A program made the translations under genes and the position numbers. Source: Paraburkholderia phytofirmans OLGA172 (GTDB lineage Bacteria; Pseudomonadota; Gammaproteobacteria; Burkholderiales; Burkholderiaceae). From it: 64,000 nt of DNA. This document shows positions 38,882 to 47,115 of the stretch, piece after piece; the stretch's first letter is position 1, and every line of letters starts with the position of its first letter. The stretch is from NCBI RefSeq assembly GCF_001634365.1, contig NZ_CP014579.1:1178001-1242000 (forward strand). Reading direction: 5' to 3'. A model generated the notes under the pieces. It was not told the origin of the DNA, ran no database searches, and was given only the letters and a program-made list of their open reading frames with translations.

Positions 38882-40291
38882 TTACTCCTTCCCGATCCGG
38901 ATCGCGTTCGCGTAACCCGTCAGCTCCAGATAGGCCCGTCCGACGTCCGCGCCGTCGCGGCTCACCCGCACGGCACCTTCCCAATACACTGCGCCGGTCG
39001 ATTGACGAGAGTCGAGTTCCTGGTCGTCCATTAACGGATCGAGGCGCCACGTAAGCGCGCCGGTTTTGACCATCATCGAGACGGGATATAACGTGTTCGT
39101 GCGTGGCGAGCGCCATGTGCGAAGCGGAATGAAGTCGACCTGATCGCGGCTAAACGTCGTCACCTGACCGTCGCGATTTCTGAGCGCTGCATGTGCCCAT
39201 ACCGCGTGTCCATCGCGACTGCGGACTTTGAATGCCATCAAGGCTGAACCATCCGTCAGGTTGGCGCCGAGCCAATCCCATCCGACCGCGTTGGTATCGA
39301 GCAGCGTGCTCGACCATTCGTGATCGAGCCATGCCGCGCCGGTAACGGCCGTTTCGCCCGTCGATTTGCTGCCTGCCGCGACTGGTCGAACTACGCTGCC
39401 GCTCACGCGCAAGTGCGGCTCGCTGTAGTAATAGCTCGCCTGCTCGGGCCGCGGACCTTTGCGGGAGTAGCCGTGTTCGCCCTGGAGCAAGGGCGCTTGC
39501 GTTGGCATCAGCGAAAGATGCAGCGCGAAATTCCCGGCATCGACTTCAACGTCGTAGTGGCCGTCCCGGGCACGGATGATTTTCCATGCCTCGAGTTTCA
39601 CGTCGGTAGTGTCCGGCTTCGCATACGCCAGCCCGAAGCCTTGGCGACCAATGCGCTGATCGTGTGTCAGATGACCTAGCGCAGGATCGCTTAACGCGGC
39701 ATGAGCAATGATCAATTGCGAAGGTGCGAACGCACTCGGGTCCGCTGGCTCGTGACCGGTCGCCGAGCGAAAGAACGTGATCTGGAAACCGAGCGGCTGA
39801 TTGTCCGGTGTCGTGAGCCAACCTGTTGCGTACCACCACTCGGTGCGAAAAGCCGCGTGTGCGCCGGTGTCTTGCGGCAGCACAATCGGATGCGCCGGCG
39901 TGACCGCTGCAAAAGCGGGTGTCGCGGCGACCGCAGAGGCGGTAGCCATCAAACCTATGCAAAGCAACGCCGCATGAATCGTAGCGCTCAGTCGCCGTGC
40001 ACTTGCCAAGCGGCGCAGCGCAGCCGATGACTTGTTTCGAATGCTGTGCGCCAGGCAGATGCGACCGGCTCGATAAGAGCGTACGGCCATTTGGTACGTC
40101 ATTTGATACGCCGGTTGATACGCCGGTTGATATGTCGGTTGATATGTCGGTTGATATGTCGGTTGATACGTCGGTTGATACGTCGGCTGATATGTCGGTT
40201 GATACGTCGGTTGATACGTCGCTCGATTCGTCGACCCATGCGCCGCGTCATACACCGATTCTCGTGTCATCTCACGCGACGACCTGTCCAT
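38882..40291 (-). CDS. AttH/CrtC lipocalin-like secreted hydrolase with TYQP repeat
   Basis: 469 residues from ATG 40291, which overlaps the permease stop (TGATG). A repeat of TYQP/AYQP/AYQM units occupies about residues 25-68, followed by a signal-peptide-like segment (HAALLCIGLMATASAVAA) and then an AttH/carotenoid-1,2-hydratase-like domain: EWWYATGWL, LGFQITFFRS, SYYYSEPHL, WLDHEWSS and GWDWLGANL. Because a signal peptide should be N-terminal, the real start may be ATG 40090, just after the repeat. The gene ends an ABC exporter operon, an arrangement common for AttH homologues; the substrate is unknown, perhaps a lipid or envelope compound. Confidence 0.87.
   Translation of the reverse strand: MDRSSREMTRESVYDAAHGSTNRATYQPTYQPTYQPTYQPTYQPTYQPTYQPTYQPAYQPAYQMTYQMAVRSYRAGRICLAHSIRNKSSAALRRLASARRLSATIHAALLCIGLMATASAVAATPAFAAVTPAHPIVLPQDTGAHAAFRTEWWYATGWLTTPDNQPLGFQITFFRSATGHEPADPSAFAPSQLIIAHAALSDPALGHLTHDQRIGRQGFGLAYAKPDTTDVKLEAWKIIRARDGHYDVEVDAGNFALHLSLMPTQAPLLQGEHGYSRKGPRPEQASYYYSEPHLRVSGSVVRPVAAGSKSTGETAVTGAAWLDHEWSSTLLDTNAVGWDWLGANLTDGSALMAFKVRSRDGHAVWAHAALRNRDGQVTTFSRDQVDFIPLRTWRSPRTNTLYPVSMMVKTGALTWRLDPLMDDQELDSRQSTGAVYWEGAVRVSRDGADVGRAYLELTGYANAIRIGKE
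40088..40219. repeat. 12-bp tandem repeat at the 5' end of the AttH-like gene
   Basis: Eleven 12-base units of the type GGTTGATA(T/C)GTC, 132 bases in total. On the minus strand they read as TYQP (8 units), AYQP, AYQM, TYQM. Unit length is a multiple of three, so slippage keeps the frame. Confidence 0.95.
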
Positions 40292-42864
40292 CACCAATCC
40301 TCCTTCACCGCGCGCACCGCATCCACCGACACCGCGCCTCGTCCCGCAATCACCGCTGTCGAACACGACGAAGCCAGCATTACCAACGCCACCGTGCCGA
40401 GCACGGTCCATGGAACGTGCAGCGACATGCTCCAATGAAACGACTGCGGATTGACGACGAACACAAGGATCAGACTGATCGCGAAGCCGAGAACGAAGCC
40501 CATCGCGATACCGCAAGCGGTGAGCATCCCGCCTTCGAGTGCGAGAATCGCGAGAATCTGCGAACGGGTCACACCTACATGCCGCAGCATGCCGAACTCG
40601 CGGGCCCGTGCGAGTGTCTGTGCAGAAAACGTCGCCGCGACGCCGAACAGGCCGATGACGATCGCAACCCCCTCGAGAAGATAGGTGACGGCAAAACTTC
40701 GATCGAAAATAACCAGCGTACGCGCGCGGATTTCGCCCGGTTGCGACAGGTCCAGCGATGCACCGAAGGGCAGTGCACGCAGGCCGGCAATCACGCGTTC
40801 GACGCTCGTTCCCGGTTGAACGGCGACCGCCACATCCGTGGCGCCGGTGTCGGCGGTTAGACGCCGGTAATCCGAACGCCGTATCTGGATCGCGCCGGTC
40901 TGACGCACGTAATCACGCCAGATGCCGGCCACAACGAACACGTGGCCGCGCTCGCCGAGCGGCAACAGCACGCGCTGGCCAAGCTTATATCCATACAGAT
41001 CGACCATTGCTTCGGATACCCAAACAGGTGTCTCGCCCGCATGCAACACGGAAGGCGGCAGCACCGCCCCATTCATCTGCAGATTCGCGCCTGGATCGGC
41101 GGCGTCGATTTCACGCGCGAGCACGGCGACATCAGGCCGTGCAGGGTCGAGCGTGAGATGCGAGGTGCGGGCAAACGCGGCGGTCTTGATGCCGGGCACC
41201 CTGCGCAGCAGAGTCTGTTCGTCGGGGCGCAAGCCGCCGGTGTCACCGTTCGGCGCCGCGCGAACGTACAGATCGGCCGAGAGCAGATGACCCAACCAGT
41301 CTTCGACAGAAACGCGGAAGCTGGCCACCATGATCGCCATCGCGACGATCAATGCGAAGCTCGACAGCACGCCGCCCATCGCAATCGATGCATGGCCCGG
41401 CGCATTCGCGAGACGCGTCAGCGCGAGCGTGCTGGCCGCGCCGGCACGCCGCCGCGCGCCGAAAGCACGGCTCGCCGCGCCGAATATGAAGGCGGTCACG
41501 CGCGGCATCAGCGCAATCCCGCCAACCAGTAACAGCGCAACGGCCAGATAGCCGCCGACAGGTGCATCGAACAGCGGCGGCAGCTGGGTGAGCACGGCGG
41601 CAATCAGCAGACAGGCCAAAGCGGGCCACGGCGTAGCGAGTCGTGCCAGCGCGCCTTCTTCGGCACCGGCTTTGAGCGCCGCCGCGGGCCGCGCATGCGC
41701 CGCCTCCAATGCGGGGGCAAGACTGCCTAATACCGAAACAGCGACGCCGAGTGTCAGAAACAGTGCGGTCGCCAGCGGTTCGAAGCCAACCTGCGGTTGC
41801 ACGCCGGGAAAGTAGCCGCCGCCCAGATCGCTGCCGAAAAAGCGCAACGCTCCGCTCGCCAGCGCATAGCCGAGCGCGAGTCCGGACAGCGAGCCGAGCA
41901 GGCCGAGCAGCGCACCTTCCATCAGGATCTGGCGCAACAACTGGCCACGCGTCAGTCCAAGCACGCGCAGCATCGCGAACTGGGCACGGCGTCGCACCAC
42001 ACCCAGCGCCTGCGTCGAAAACACGAGGAAGGCGCCGGTGAAAAGCGCCACCAGCGCGAGCACGTTCATATTGATCCGATAGGCGCGCGACAGGCGATCG
42101 GTGCGGCTTTGCGCATCGCGCGTCTCGGAGATCACCCACCGGCTGCCGAGCCGCGCTTGCAGTTCACGCTTGAAGCGCTCGCGATCGACACCGCGTTCGA
42201 GTTGCACGTCGATGCGCGACAGCTTGCCCACCTTGCCGAACTTCCACTGAGCGGCGGCAATATCCATCACCGCGAGCCGCTGCCCCGGCCGGGTTCTCAC
42301 GAGACCGCCGGCCACGCGCAAATGCACGATCGACGTGCCGTTTCGCAGCGCGACGTCATCGCCGATCTTCACCTTCAGCCATTGCTGCGCCGCCGCCGAG
42401 AGAAACACCGTATCAGCTGCGAGCGTATCGAACGGCCGTTGCGGCGACGGCACGCCGATCAGATCAGGCGCAATGCGGCTTGCCTTGAAGACGTCGATGC
42501 CGAGCACGGGCAGCGCGGCGCTCTGATCCGGCACGGTGACATCGAGAGAGAGTACGGGACTCGCCAGCGCTACACCAGGCTCAGTCGCCAAACGCGGATA
42601 GATGGACTCGTCGAATAGCGGTTGTGCTCCGCGCACCTGCAGATCGGCCTCGCCCGAGAGGCTGCGTGCCGCCGCCGAGAATTCATTGAAGGCCGCGCTG
42701 TTGATCAATTGAACGGCGTAGCCAAGCGCGACGCCGAGCGCGATCGTTGCAACTGCAACCAGTGCGCGTCCGCGGTGACTGCGCCACTCGGCGCCCAACA
42801 GCCAACGCGCGAGCCTGCGATGACCTCGCATTCGCTGCAGCGGGCGTGGGTCAGCGTGCATCAT
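40291..42864 (-). CDS. FtsX-like ABC transporter permease (MacB/LolC type)
   Basis: 857 residues with two FtsX domains and about ten membrane helices: one near residues 35-55, clusters around 270-440, a pair around 410-460, and a final set around 730-850. Large periplasmic loops lie between them. This is the fused double-permease form, paired with the ATPase gene that it overlaps by four bases (ATGA). Such transporters move lipids, lipoproteins or signals by mechanotransmission rather than classical transport. Confidence 0.93.
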   Translation of the reverse strand: MMHADPRPLQRMRGHRRLARWLLGAEWRSHRGRALVAVATIALGVALGYAVQLINSAAFNEFSAAARSLSGEADLQVRGAQPLFDESIYPRLATEPGVALASPVLSLDVTVPDQSAALPVLGIDVFKASRIAPDLIGVPSPQRPFDTLAADTVFLSAAAQQWLKVKIGDDVALRNGTSIVHLRVAGGLVRTRPGQRLAVMDIAAAQWKFGKVGKLSRIDVQLERGVDRERFKRELQARLGSRWVISETRDAQSRTDRLSRAYRINMNVLALVALFTGAFLVFSTQALGVVRRRAQFAMLRVLGLTRGQLLRQILMEGALLGLLGSLSGLALGYALASGALRFFGSDLGGGYFPGVQPQVGFEPLATALFLTLGVAVSVLGSLAPALEAAHARPAAALKAGAEEGALARLATPWPALACLLIAAVLTQLPPLFDAPVGGYLAVALLLVGGIALMPRVTAFIFGAASRAFGARRRAGAASTLALTRLANAPGHASIAMGGVLSSFALIVAMAIMVASFRVSVEDWLGHLLSADLYVRAAPNGDTGGLRPDEQTLLRRVPGIKTAAFARTSHLTLDPARPDVAVLAREIDAADPGANLQMNGAVLPPSVLHAGETPVWVSEAMVDLYGYKLGQRVLLPLGERGHVFVVAGIWRDYVRQTGAIQIRRSDYRRLTADTGATDVAVAVQPGTSVERVIAGLRALPFGASLDLSQPGEIRARTLVIFDRSFAVTYLLEGVAIVIGLFGVAATFSAQTLARAREFGMLRHVGVTRSQILAILALEGGMLTACGIAMGFVLGFAISLILVFVVNPQSFHWSMSLHVPWTVLGTVALVMLASSCSTAVIAGRGAVSVDAVRAVKEDW

Positions 42865-43601
42865 CGGCTGAACGTGCAGTGGATCGAGAGTCGGGGGGGC
42901 GAGCCGGGAAACAGGTTGCGTCCGGACGATGGGTGCAAACCGCCGTCGCTCAGAATCAGGATGCGGTCCGCCACTGCCGCGGCTGCCTCCGAGTGCGTGA
43001 CCATGATGGTGGCCGCACCGGTTGCCTTGCTTTGCGTGCGGAACAGGCCGAGGACCTCATGTGCGGTATCGGGATCAAGGTTGCCGGTGGGCTCGTCGGC
43101 AAGAATCAGTTTCGGACGATGCACGAGCGCACGCGCAATGGCGACGCGCTGCAACTCGCCGCCCGACAGTTGCCGCGGGAAATCATCGCCACGGCCGCTC
43201 AAACCAACGGCCGCGAGCATATCGAGCGCGCCGGCCGTGGGTAGATTGTTGAGCAGCAGCGGCAGAGCGACATTCTGCGCAAGTGTCAGATGAGGCAGTA
43301 CGTGAAACGCCTGGAACACGAAACCCAGTTTTTGCCGACGCAAGCGCGTCGCCGCGTTGTCATCCAGACGCGAGACCGTGCTGCCGTCGATGATCACGTC
43401 GCCGCTATCCGCGCTGTCGAGCCCTGCAATGAGATTCAACAGCGTCGATTTGCCGACGCCGGAGTCACCCATGATCGCGACGAATTCACCCGGCGCGAGC
43501 GTGAAATCCAGGTGTGCCAGCACGACGCGGCCGGCGCCATAGGTCTTGCCAAGCTCGCGGCATTCGAGCGCGGGAACGACACCTTCATCACGAAGTACCA
43601 T
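42861..43601 (-). CDS. ABC transporter ATP-binding protein (LolD/MacB type)
   Basis: 246 residues from ATG 43601 (MVLRDEGVVPALEC); a longer version from 43676 is possible but the extra 25 residues look non-coding. Walker A GDSGVGKST, Q-loop FVFQAFHVLP, signature LSGGELQRVAIARAL, Walker B LILADEPTGNLD, and His-switch VTHS. First gene of the leftward ABC/AttH operon. It drives the FtsX-like permease. Confidence 0.94.
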   Translation of the reverse strand: MVLRDEGVVPALECRELGKTYGAGRVVLAHLDFTLAPGEFVAIMGDSGVGKSTLLNLIAGLDSADSGDVIIDGSTVSRLDDNAATRLRRQKLGFVFQAFHVLPHLTLAQNVALPLLLNNLPTAGALDMLAAVGLSGRGDDFPRQLSGGELQRVAIARALVHRPKLILADEPTGNLDPDTAHEVLGLFRTQSKATGAATIMVTHSEAAAAVADRILILSDGGLHPSSGRNLFPGSPPRLSIHCTFSR

Positions 43602-44287
43602 GCGGTATCCGGTAAGTCTGGCCGGTGAGGGCGGCATCCAGCCGTGCGAAGAAACTACCGTGCTGCGCACGAGCATTGGCCACTGAACCGCCGAAGTATA
43701 TTCGGGTTCTGTAAGGTTCGCAGGCGCGTGCCGCCATTAGTTGAACCCCGTCTGAAAGCAGGTGGATGAGTGGCTCGCGCGGGTCGTGTTTGGCGCGCAC
43801 GGACGCTTCTTTAGAGTGCCGGAACAAAAAAATTTTCGGTTCACGGACGCGCTGGATTTTCTCCGGTTGCTCGAAATCGGCGTTGATGGAACGTCAGGCA
43901 CTTGCATGAACCATTCCAGTGCATTCATTGCGTGGGAGTGTTCGTGCAAGACTGGCTGATCAACCGTCAACTGCCTTCTTCTGCATGCAAAAAGCATTGC
44001 GAATATCCTGTCAGGATGAATTTGTGCGCCCGCACATTTTTCGGCGTTTCGCAAGGCCACGCGTGGCAAAAATGCGTTACCAACGGCGTTACAGTGTTGT
44101 TGCGCTGCAAAAGTATTCTTATCTTGGTAATCTCCCACCTTGGTCATTCGACTGCGGGTAAACGTGAAGCGAGCCGTACCGTTTCAACGTCGATTTCAGC
44201 GAAATTGAGCCTACATATCCATTTCAATGCTTTCGTTTTTGAAGGTATTGAAGCGGCGTTTTGTATTTCAAGTTTTCAACCGAACAC
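43602..44287. other. Gene-free region between ABC operon and nuoM-like gene
   Basis: About 690 bases divergent between the leftward ABC operon and the rightward nuoM-like gene. Short open frames exist but none has a ribosome-binding site plus plausible composition. It must contain both promoters. The stretch 44080-44280 is AT-richer and shares a GCAAAA..GTATT..TAT pattern with the cyoA upstream region. Confidence 0.5.
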
Positions 44288-45841
44288 ATGCCATTGCCTC
44301 CGCTTCTTAGCCTACTCATCTGGATCCCTATTGTTGCCGGCCTGGTGGTTTTGCGTGCCGGATCTGACGCGACACGTAGCCGCACGCGATGGCTCGCGCT
44401 GATCGGCGCGGTAGCGGGTTTCGTGCCGGTGATTCCGCTCGTGTCGAATTTCCGCAACGACGTGACGTCGATGCAGTTCGTCGAGAACGCCCGCTGGTCG
44501 CCTACGTTCGATATTGCGTGGCATGTGGGGGTGGATGGGATTTCGCTGTGGCTCGTCGCGTTGACCGCGCTGACTACGATCATCATCGTGGTCGCCTCGT
44601 GGGAGTCGATCACCGAGCGCACCGCGCAGTACTTCGGCTCATTCCTGATGCTGTCGGGGTTCATGCAGGGCGTGTTCACGTCGATGGACGGCATGCTGTT
44701 CTTCATCTCGTTCGAAGCGACGCTGATTCCGCTGTACTTGCTGATCGGTACATGGGGCAATTCGAACCGCTCGTATGCCGCGGTGAAGTTCTTCTTCGTC
44801 TCGTTCCTCGGCTCGCTGATGATGCTGATGTCGATGCTGTACCTGTACAGCCAGACGCACAGCTTCGACCTCGCGCTGTGGCGTGAAACTCACCTCGGCA
44901 CCTGGGCGCAGGTCCTGGTCTTCCTCGGCTTCCTTGCCGCGTTCGGTGTGAAGGTGCCGATGTGGCCGCTGCATACGTGGCTGCCGGACGTCCACCTCGA
45001 CGGCCCGACCGGCGCCGCCGTGATGATCGGGATGCTCAAGCTGGGCGGTTATGGTCTGCTGCGTTTCGCGCTGCCGATCGCTCCGCAAGCCAGTCACTTC
45101 TTCGCGCCGATGATGATCACGCTGTCGCTGATCGCGGTGATCTATTCGAGCCTGCTGGCACTCGTGCAGACCGACATGCGCCGCTTGCTCGCGTATTCGA
45201 CGATTTCGCACATGGGTCTCGTGACGCTCGGCCTGTTCGTTTTCAACCGTATCGGCCAGGCCGGCGCAATCGTGCAGATGCTGTCGTACGGCGTGGTTTC
45301 CGGCGCGATGCTGCTGTGCACGGGCATGCTCTATGACCGCACGAAGACCGCTTCGATCGCCGAATACGGCGGCGTCGCCAATACCATGCCGCGCTTTGCC
45401 GCGTTCGTGATGCTGTTCTCGATGGCCAATATCGGCTTGCCGGGTACCTCGGGTTTTGTCGGCGAGTTCATGGTGTTGATGGGCACGATCCGCTTCAATT
45501 TCTGGATTGGCGCGATCGCAGCCTCCACGTTGGTCCTGAGCGCGGCCTACACGCTGTGGATGTACAAGCGCGTGATTTTCGGCGCGATTGCCAACGCACG
45601 CGTTGCGAAGCTGCAAGACCTCGGCAGGCGTGAGTTCGTGTTGCTCGGCGCGATGGCTTTGCTGGTGCTGGCCATCGGCATCAATCCGAAGCCGTTCACC
45701 GATGCGATCGACCCTTCGGTCGGTACGCTGCTGGCTCAATCGGAACGAAGCGTACATCCTTCGGACTCCGCACCGGCCGACGGTGGCGAGCATCTGCAGG
45801 CGGCGGCGCCTACTGCCGTCGCGGCACGCACGCCGGGCTGA
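44288..45841 (+). CDS. nuoM: Orphan NADH dehydrogenase I subunit M-like protein
   Basis: 517 residues from ATG 44288 (MPLPPLLSLLIWIP). A 14-helix antiporter-like subunit with the key charged residues in place: Glu in SFEATLIPLYLLIG, Lys in FGVKVPMWPLHTWLPDVH, Lys in GMLKLGGYG, and MRRLLAYSTISHMG. In complex I this subunit pumps protons. The rest of the nuo operon is not here, and cyoABCD follows 370 bases on. The Ala/Pro-rich C-terminal tail (about 35 residues) is extra. It may be a second copy recruited to a different complex. Confidence 0.88.
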   Translation: MPLPPLLSLLIWIPIVAGLVVLRAGSDATRSRTRWLALIGAVAGFVPVIPLVSNFRNDVTSMQFVENARWSPTFDIAWHVGVDGISLWLVALTALTTIIIVVASWESITERTAQYFGSFLMLSGFMQGVFTSMDGMLFFISFEATLIPLYLLIGTWGNSNRSYAAVKFFFVSFLGSLMMLMSMLYLYSQTHSFDLALWRETHLGTWAQVLVFLGFLAAFGVKVPMWPLHTWLPDVHLDGPTGAAVMIGMLKLGGYGLLRFALPIAPQASHFFAPMMITLSLIAVIYSSLLALVQTDMRRLLAYSTISHMGLVTLGLFVFNRIGQAGAIVQMLSYGVVSGAMLLCTGMLYDRTKTASIAEYGGVANTMPRFAAFVMLFSMANIGLPGTSGFVGEFMVLMGTIRFNFWIGAIAASTLVLSAAYTLWMYKRVIFGAIANARVAKLQDLGRREFVLLGAMALLVLAIGINPKPFTDAIDPSVGTLLAQSERSVHPSDSAPADGGEHLQAAAPTAVAARTPG

Positions 45842-46212
45842 TCAACACAAGGCTCTGAGCAGGGGCGGCATTCGTCACACGGGTGCTGCTTTTGTTGACG
45901 CATTTTTTCGCATCGGAACATGTTCATTTTTGAGCATCTGACGCGGCGCAACCATTCAGGTCGCGCTGCGTTTTAGCGCTTATATAAAGGACTTTCGTGA
46001 TCCGGCGACTCCACCTGTGCGTTGCAATAGAGCATTGCAAACCCGCACGCGCGCAACACAGTGCGGCAACATGTCGCACGGTGTTGCGGTGTAATAGATC
46101 GTTGCAAAATCCAGTATTTATATCCGGTTGGCGACCCCCTATTATGCGATCGCTTACTAAGGGAGAGCGGTCGAATGACGTTCGTTGAAGTCGTAAAAGA
46201 AGGGCAATGGAT
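45842..46212. promoter_or_regulatory. Upstream region of the cyo operon
   Basis: 371 bases without a gene. It holds the dyad at 46022-46040, a second dyad GTGCG-N9-CGCAC at about 46059-46077, and a TATATAAA at about 45983. Several TTGC-type motifs are clustered just before cyoA. I cannot name the regulator. A ribosome-binding site AGAAGGG ends at 46204. Confidence 0.5.
46022..46040. promoter_or_regulatory. Inverted repeat TTGCAAT-N5-ATTGCAA
   Basis: Seven-base arms, perfect match, five-base centre (AGAGC). Looks like an operator for a dimeric regulator upstream of cyoA; hairpin formation is also possible. Confidence 0.45.
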
Positions 46213-47112
46213 ATGAAAGGAAAGACTCTGCGAGGGTCGATAGGCATCCTTTCCGCTGCCCTCATGTTGTTGCTCTCGGGTTGCAGCAACCTCGATATTT
46301 TGAATCCGAAGGGAAGTGTGGGGCTGGCGGAACGTGACCTGATTGCCACGTCGACGTGGGCCATGCTGATCGTGGTCGTTCCGGTTATCGCGCTCACGCT
46401 GCTGTTCGCATGGCGTTATCGCGCGTCGAACAGGCATGCCGAATACCGTCCGGGCTGGGTGCATTCGACCGGCATCGAAATCGCCATCTGGACGATTCCG
46501 ACGCTGATCATTCTGTTTCTCGCCGTGCTGACGTGGAAGAGCACGCACGAGCTCGATCCGTATAAGCCGCTCGAGTCGCAGGTGAAGCCGATCAACGTCG
46601 AAGTCGTCGCACTCGACTGGAAGTGGCTCTTCATCTATCCCGACCTCGGCATTGCATCGGTGAACCAGCTGGCGTTCCCGGTCGGCACGCCGGTGAATTT
46701 CGTCATCACGTCCGACACGGTGATGAACTCCTTCTTCATTCCGCAACTCGGCGGCCAGATCTACGCGATGGCGGGTATGCAAACGCGTCTGCATCTGATT
46801 GCTGACGAGGCGGGCAACTATGCAGGCACCGCGGCGAACTTCAGCGGCAAGGGTTTCTCGGACATGAAGTTCCGTGCACTCGCTACGTCGCCTGACGAGT
46901 TCAATGCGTGGGTCGCCAAGGTACGCGCTTCGTCCGACCGTCTCGACATGGACCGCTACCACGTGGTGTCGGCGCCTACAGAGAAGGAACCGGTGCGCTA
47001 CTTCTCGTCGGTCGATCCGAAGCTCTTTCACAACATCATTGCCCGATACAACAACGGTAACGTCCTCGACAACATGAAAGACGCTAACTGTGCGCCAAAG
47101 GGTAAGGGGTAA
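46213..47112 (+). CDS. cyoA: Cytochrome bo3 ubiquinol oxidase subunit II
   Basis: 299 residues from ATG 46213, eight bases after AGAAGGG; ATG 46207 is only two bases from it. Lipoprotein signal with lipobox LLSGC, two membrane helices (about 44-65 and 85-107), then a cupredoxin domain lacking the CuA ligands: the QLGGQIYAMAGMQTRLHL stretch is the quinol-oxidase version. The mature protein holds the quinol side of the complex. Starts the cyoABCD operon. Confidence 0.95.
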   Translation: MKGKTLRGSIGILSAALMLLLSGCSNLDILNPKGSVGLAERDLIATSTWAMLIVVVPVIALTLLFAWRYRASNRHAEYRPGWVHSTGIEIAIWTIPTLIILFLAVLTWKSTHELDPYKPLESQVKPINVEVVALDWKWLFIYPDLGIASVNQLAFPVGTPVNFVITSDTVMNSFFIPQLGGQIYAMAGMQTRLHLIADEAGNYAGTAANFSGKGFSDMKFRALATSPDEFNAWVAKVRASSDRLDMDRYHVVSAPTEKEPVRYFSSVDPKLFHNIIARYNNGNVLDNMKDANCAPKGKG

Positions 47113-47115
47113 CGC

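Noticed and set aside
40088..40233. Possible iteron-type or CRISPR repeats
   Set aside because: 12-base units with no spacers, in frame with the AttH-like gene; no replication gene nearby.
43737..44260. Short open frames upstream of the nuoM-like gene
   Set aside because: No ribosome-binding sites, composition unlike the neighbouring genes and no family features.
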